Shown: positions 6,710 to 9,015 of the stretch, piece after piece
Layout of the letters: each line of letters begins with the position of its first letter
Numbering within the stretch: position 1 is the stretch's first letter
Assembly: GCA_009787075.1 (NCBI GenBank)
Contig: WRGS01000175.1
Span: 1-9,015, forward strand
Direction: 5' to 3'
DNA length: 9,015 nt
DNA from: Paludibacter sp.
Lineage (GTDB): Bacteria; Bacteroidota; Bacteroidia; Bacteroidales; Paludibacteraceae
Program-made: the position numbers and the translations under genes
Notes under the pieces: generated by a model
What the model saw: the letters and a program-made list of their open reading frames with translations, nothing else
Database searches by the model: none
What the model was told of the DNA's origin: nothing

Positions 6710-6996
6710 AAACGAAAATTTTTCATCTTAAATATAACAAAGAACATTAATTGCAATTCTATAGATGACTAATGAATAAAAAACAAAATAATAATATGGG
6801 AAAAAATATCTGTAAAAATTGTCATTATCCGATAAAGGATAATAATGTAAAATAATGGTACTGACAATAAAACCTCGTGTATCGAGTTGTTCAGGGTTTT
6901 AGTCTCAATATGAAATTGGAACACAGGTAAAAGTTCCAAAAAAATGTAATTATGCAAAACTGCAACCAATAATTGCAGAAATTAATTGGAGTTAAT
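6710..6996 (+). other. intergenic stretch with several hairpins, no clear gene
   Basis: No convincing protein gene or Bacteroidota promoter is visible in these 287 bases. Four perfect inverted repeats occur: ATTATCC/GGATAAT (6824-6830, 6837-6843); TAAAACC/GGTTTTA (6868-6874, 6895-6901), with CTCG/CGAG (6874-6877, 6883-6886) overlapping its left arm and so a competing fold; TTGGAAC/GTTCCAA (6916-6922, 6933-6939); and CTGCAA/TTGCAG (6960-6965, 6973-6978). The last two sit in the leader of the acetyltransferase gene. They may be RNA structure, remnants of a decayed gene, or chance in AT-rich DNA. Confidence 0.4.
6772..6855 (+). pseudogene. 27-codon mini-ORF with a CxxC knuckle, possible gene remnant
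   Basis: ATG 6772 to TAA 6853 encodes 27 residues, with CKNCHYPI near the end. A CxxC followed by a tyrosine/proline segment is how many small zinc-ribbon proteins begin, and such proteins normally carry a second CxxC some ten residues later; here a stop codon comes first. In other frames downstream there are short stretches (for example 6857-6910) that read plausibly as protein but contain no full ribbon. It could be the stump of a frameshifted zinc-ribbon gene, a real short peptide, or noise. Confidence 0.2.
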
Positions 6997-7485
6997 ATGA
7001 ATAATTTAAAAATCCGTCAGATTCTTATAGAAGAATATCCTGTTTTGGAGAACTTTTTATACCACGCAATTTTTCTACCTCTCGGAGCAGAGCCATTGCC
7101 GCGCGAGGTAATTTTTGTGCCTGAAATTTTTGTGTATATAAAAGATTTTGGCGGTAAAGATGATTGTTGTGTGGTGGCAGAGCAGGACGAACAAATAGTT
7201 GGGGCTGCATGGACTCGTATAATTTCTGCATACGGATACATAAATGACAAAACGCCTGAACTTGCAATTTCTGTATTGCCAAATTGGCGAGGAAAAGGAA
7301 TCGGAAATAAAATGATGAAAAGCCTTTTTGACTTACTGCGTGAACGTGGTTATCAGCAAACCTCTCTTTCTGTGCAAAAGAATAATCCTGCTGTACGTTT
7401 TTACGAAAGGTTGGGATATAAAATCACAGGAAAAAGAACCGACAAGGCAAATCACGAAGACCTTTTGATGATAAAATATTTATAA
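6997..7485 (+). CDS. GNAT family N-acetyltransferase
   Basis: This 162-residue protein has the single-domain GNAT fold, which transfers the acetyl group of acetyl-CoA to an amine. The central strand pair (CVVAEQDEQIVGAAWTR, 58-74) and the strand ELAISVLP (88-95) precede the acetyl-CoA pyrophosphate-binding loop NWRGKGIGNKMM (96-107), a good match to the R/Q-x-x-G-x-G/A motif. The C-terminal motif NNPAVRFYERLGYKITGK (129-145) is typical of the family. The substrate cannot be told from sequence; small-molecule, peptide or protein targets are all possible. ATG 6997 is preceded by GGAG at 6988-6991, five bases away, a clear Shine-Dalgarno that is uncommon for this phylum. An in-frame TTG at 6973 falls inside a hairpin and is rejected. 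It appears to be a single-gene unit. Confidence 0.88.
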   Translation: MNNLKIRQILIEEYPVLENFLYHAIFLPLGAEPLPREVIFVPEIFVYIKDFGGKDDCCVVAEQDEQIVGAAWTRIISAYGYINDKTPELAISVLPNWRGKGIGNKMMKSLFDLLRERGYQQTSLSVQKNNPAVRFYERLGYKITGKRTDKANHEDLLMIKYL

Positions 7486-7510
7486 GAATTGAAAAAAATT
7501 AAACAAAATT

Positions 7511-7541
7511 TTTGCTGTTTAAAAATATTGTTGTACTTTTG
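7511..7541 (+). promoter_or_regulatory. Bacteroidota promoter of the B12 riboswitch transcript
   Basis: TTTG at 7511-7514 and TACTTTTG at 7534-7541 are perfect matches to the -33 and -7 elements, with the preferred 19-base spacing. The predicted start (about 7546-7549) coincides with the first base of the riboswitch P1 stem. This is the best promoter in the window. Confidence 0.8.
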
Positions 7542-7545
7542 CCAT

Positions 7546-7766
7546 TGCAATGGCTTACCGATCAATTAAGCATTCTGCTTAATGGTAATTAAAAGGGAAT
7601 GCAGTGAAATTCTGCAACAGTCCCGCTGCTGTAATCTCTTGTTCAATTGTAAATGAATAATTTTAAATTACAATTTCGATTGAATTAGACGGAAAATACT
7701 TTTGCCACTGAGAAATTGGGAAGGCATTTCGTCCAAAAAGAGTAAGTCAGAAGACCTGCCACTGCA
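7546..7766 (+). ncRNA. cobalamin (AdoCbl/B12) riboswitch
   Basis: The conserved core is plain: AAAAGGGAATGCAGTGAAAT (7591-7610) with the P5 stem TGCAG/CTGCA, then ACAGTCCCGCTGCTGTAAT (7617-7635). Next come GCCACTGAGAAATTGGGAAGGC (7704-7725) and the B12 box AAGTCAGAAGACCTGCC (7744-7760). The outer P1 stem can be drawn as TGCAATGGC (7546-7554) with GCCACTGCA (7758-7766), eight of nine paired. An 8-bp hairpin (7565-7583) lies between P1 and the core, and another 8-bp stem (7645-7652 with 7668-7675) is in the variable region. Bound cobalamin is expected to turn off the downstream BtuF-like gene. Eight Ts follow at 7777-7784, and a small hairpin GCTTT/AAAGC (7788-7792, 7800-7804) holds AGGA in its loop before the ATG. 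Either transcriptional or translational control is therefore possible. Confidence 0.93.
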
Positions 7767-7808
7767 TATTTTATAATTTTTTTTGATGCTTTCGAGGAAA
7801 AAGCCAAA

Positions 7809-8936
7809 ATGATGAAAAAATTTACTCAGTTTTTACTGTTTTGTTTGTTGTTTTTTGCCGTTTCGTGTGCAAAAAAAACATCAGGTTTGTCGGAAATTCC
7901 GCCGGCAGATTCTTTGCATTTGCAATTTGCAAAAGAATTTTCTGTTTTCTATTACGCTGATTATAAAAAAGTTGCAGTAAAAAATTCGTACAATAACAAT
8001 TCCAGTATTTATTATTTGGTAAAAAACGACTCTGTAACAACGCCTGCAAACGGACAAAAAATTGTGATTCCATTGCCAAGTATTGCTTGTGGTTCGGCAA
8101 CGCTTTACGAATTTTTGAATTTGATTGGCGAAATTAATTCTGTTATCGCTGTAACAAATGCAGAACTTGCTTATAATCAAACAATAAGGCAAGGCATTGA
8201 GGCAGGAACGATTACTGACTTAGGCGATGCACTGAATATAAATGTGGAAAAAGTGCTGACAAAGCAGCCTTCTGCACTGATAATGAGCGGTTACAAAGCC
8301 TATGATGCGCGTGCCGAGCGGATTATGCAGGCTGGAATTCCGCTGATTATTGATAACGATTGGCAGGAAAGCAATGTTTTGGGACGTGCCGAATGGTTGA
8401 AATTTATCGCCGTTTTTTTTGATAAGGAAAAAAAAGCGGACAGCATTTTTTCAGAAATTGTAACGCGCTATCAATCTGCTAAAAATTCGGTTGTTAAAAT
8501 TACAAACAAACCGACTGTAATGTCAGGTGCGGTTTTTCACGGAACATGGTATATGCCCGGAGGACAAGGTTTTATGGCGCAATTATTTGCAGATGCAGGC
8601 GCGGATTATTTTTATAAAAATGACCGCTCTACCGCAAGTTTGTCGCTTAATTTTGAAACCGTTTTGAAAAATTTTGTCAATGCAGATTTTTGGCTCAACT
8701 GCGATTATCTTTCTTTGGCTCAACTGCGTTCTGCCGATGAAAAAAATATGCTTTTTAAGCCCGCACAACAAGGAAATGTATGGAATTTCAGCCAACGAAG
8801 ATTGCCGTCGGGCGCAAACGATTTTTGGGAAAGCGCACTTGCGCACCCCGATTGGTTGCTGATAGATTTAATTCATATTTTACATTTGCAAAACGATGAT
8901 TATCAGTTTGTTTATGCAAAAAAACTTGAAGAATAA
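7809..8936 (+). CDS. btuF: BtuF-like ABC transporter substrate-binding lipoprotein, B12-riboswitch controlled
   Basis: This 375-residue protein begins with a lipoprotein signal peptide: KK, a hydrophobic core, and AVSC with the predicted lipidated Cys20. The following residues AKKTSG lack the acidic surface-export signal of Bacteroidota, so it probably faces the periplasm. The mature part is a class III (BtuF/FhuD/TroA type) binding protein. The N-lobe has IPLPSIACGSATLYEFLNLIGE (87-108) and the repeat-like DLGDALNINVEKVLTKQPSALIM (137-159). AGIPLIIDNDWQESNVLGRAEWLKF (175-199) leads into the long inter-lobe helix. Family knowledge allows B12, haem or siderophore ligands; the cobalamin riboswitch directly upstream makes cobalamin or a precursor the likely ligand. 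The permease and ATPase are not seen and would be expected past the window edge. Either ATG 7809 or 7812 may be used; there is no strong Shine-Dalgarno. Confidence 0.87.
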   Translation: MMKKFTQFLLFCLLFFAVSCAKKTSGLSEIPPADSLHLQFAKEFSVFYYADYKKVAVKNSYNNNSSIYYLVKNDSVTTPANGQKIVIPLPSIACGSATLYEFLNLIGEINSVIAVTNAELAYNQTIRQGIEAGTITDLGDALNINVEKVLTKQPSALIMSGYKAYDARAERIMQAGIPLIIDNDWQESNVLGRAEWLKFIAVFFDKEKKADSIFSEIVTRYQSAKNSVVKITNKPTVMSGAVFHGTWYMPGGQGFMAQLFADAGADYFYKNDRSTASLSLNFETVLKNFVNADFWLNCDYLSLAQLRSADEKNMLFKPAQQGNVWNFSQRRLPSGANDFWESALAHPDWLLIDLIHILHLQNDDYQFVYAKKLEE

Positions 8937-8938
8937 AT

Positions 8939-9015
8939 ATGAAAAATAAAAATTTACAAAATATAAAATACAATATGCAGGAAAAACCCTGCAGGATTTG
9001 TTGTGTATTTATTTT
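8939..9015 (+). CDS. possible start of a following gene, cut by the window end
   Basis: ATG at 8939-8941, two bases after the BtuF stop, opens a frame of 25 complete codons that runs off the window (MKNKNLQNIKY, then a cysteine-containing, increasingly hydrophobic RICCVFI). The close spacing and position suit a FecCD-type permease partner, but the visible residues are not diagnostic. The stretch also holds a 6-bp hairpin, TGCAGG (8976-8981) with CCTGCA (8988-8993), which could instead be the 3' end of the BtuF transcript. Confidence 0.3.
   Translation, partial: MKNKNLQNIKYNMQEKPCRICCVFI

Noticed and set aside
7697..7704. Second TACTTTTG, a -7 look-alike inside the riboswitch (with an 11-base repeat of the promoter region, TACTTTTGCCA)
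   Set aside because: No TTTG is found at the right distance upstream, and the bases overlap the conserved riboswitch GCCACTG segment; a start here would destroy the aptamer.
8976..8993. Hairpin TGCAGG/CCTGCA as a firm terminator for btuF
   Set aside because: The stem is only 6 bp, no clean U-run follows before the window ends, and it lies in a frame that may be the next gene.

Overview
The window is AT-rich DNA from the chromosome of a member of the Bacteroidota, probably of the Bacteroidales type. Three things point there: a CarboxypepD_reg-like/DUF5686 outer-membrane protein, a DUF4491 membrane protein, and several matches to the Bacteroidota promoter (TTTG, about 19 bases, then TAnnTTTG) together with mostly absent Shine-Dalgarno sequences. 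I see no phage, transposon, CRISPR array, tRNA or rRNA.

Layout. Positions 1-2478 (+) hold the large 3' part of a DUF5686 protein gene; its start lies outside the window. It converges on recO (2475-3200, -) with the two stop codons overlapping. recO and the next gene are divergent and share a 118-base promoter region. Positions 3319-4368 (+) encode a stand-alone T4 Rnl1-type RNA ligase with all its nucleotidyltransferase motifs. Next comes a two-gene oxidative-stress unit: a PerR-like Fur-family regulator (4456-4890) overlapping a clade-type monofunctional haem catalase (4872-6338) by 19 bases. A long hairpin and a small DUF4491 membrane protein (6410-6709) follow. After a 287-base stretch with several hairpins and only a 27-codon mini-ORF comes a GNAT acetyltransferase (6997-7485). 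The right end is a vitamin B12 module: a strong promoter, a cobalamin riboswitch (about 7546-7766) and a BtuF-like lipoprotein (7809-8936). A possible next gene is cut by the window edge.

How the parts fit. The best-supported regulatory circuit is the regulator-catalase pair. A perfect 21-base palindrome (arms TGCAAATAAT, one central base) sits between the -33 and -7 elements of the regulator's promoter. Its 15-base core is repeated upstream with 14 of 15 bases identical. This looks like peroxide-responsive autoregulation that also controls the catalase. The regulator itself is unusual: by alignment from memory it keeps the five residues of the PerR sensing site (His30, Asp78, His84, His86, Asp96) but has lost every cysteine of the structural zinc site. 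The B12 module is a conventional riboswitch-controlled uptake gene. The RNA ligase is intact, but no end-healing kinase or phosphatase is beside it, so its role is open. I did not find a large undescribed multi-gene system; the palindrome/zinc-less regulator and the orphan RNA ligase deserve the most attention.
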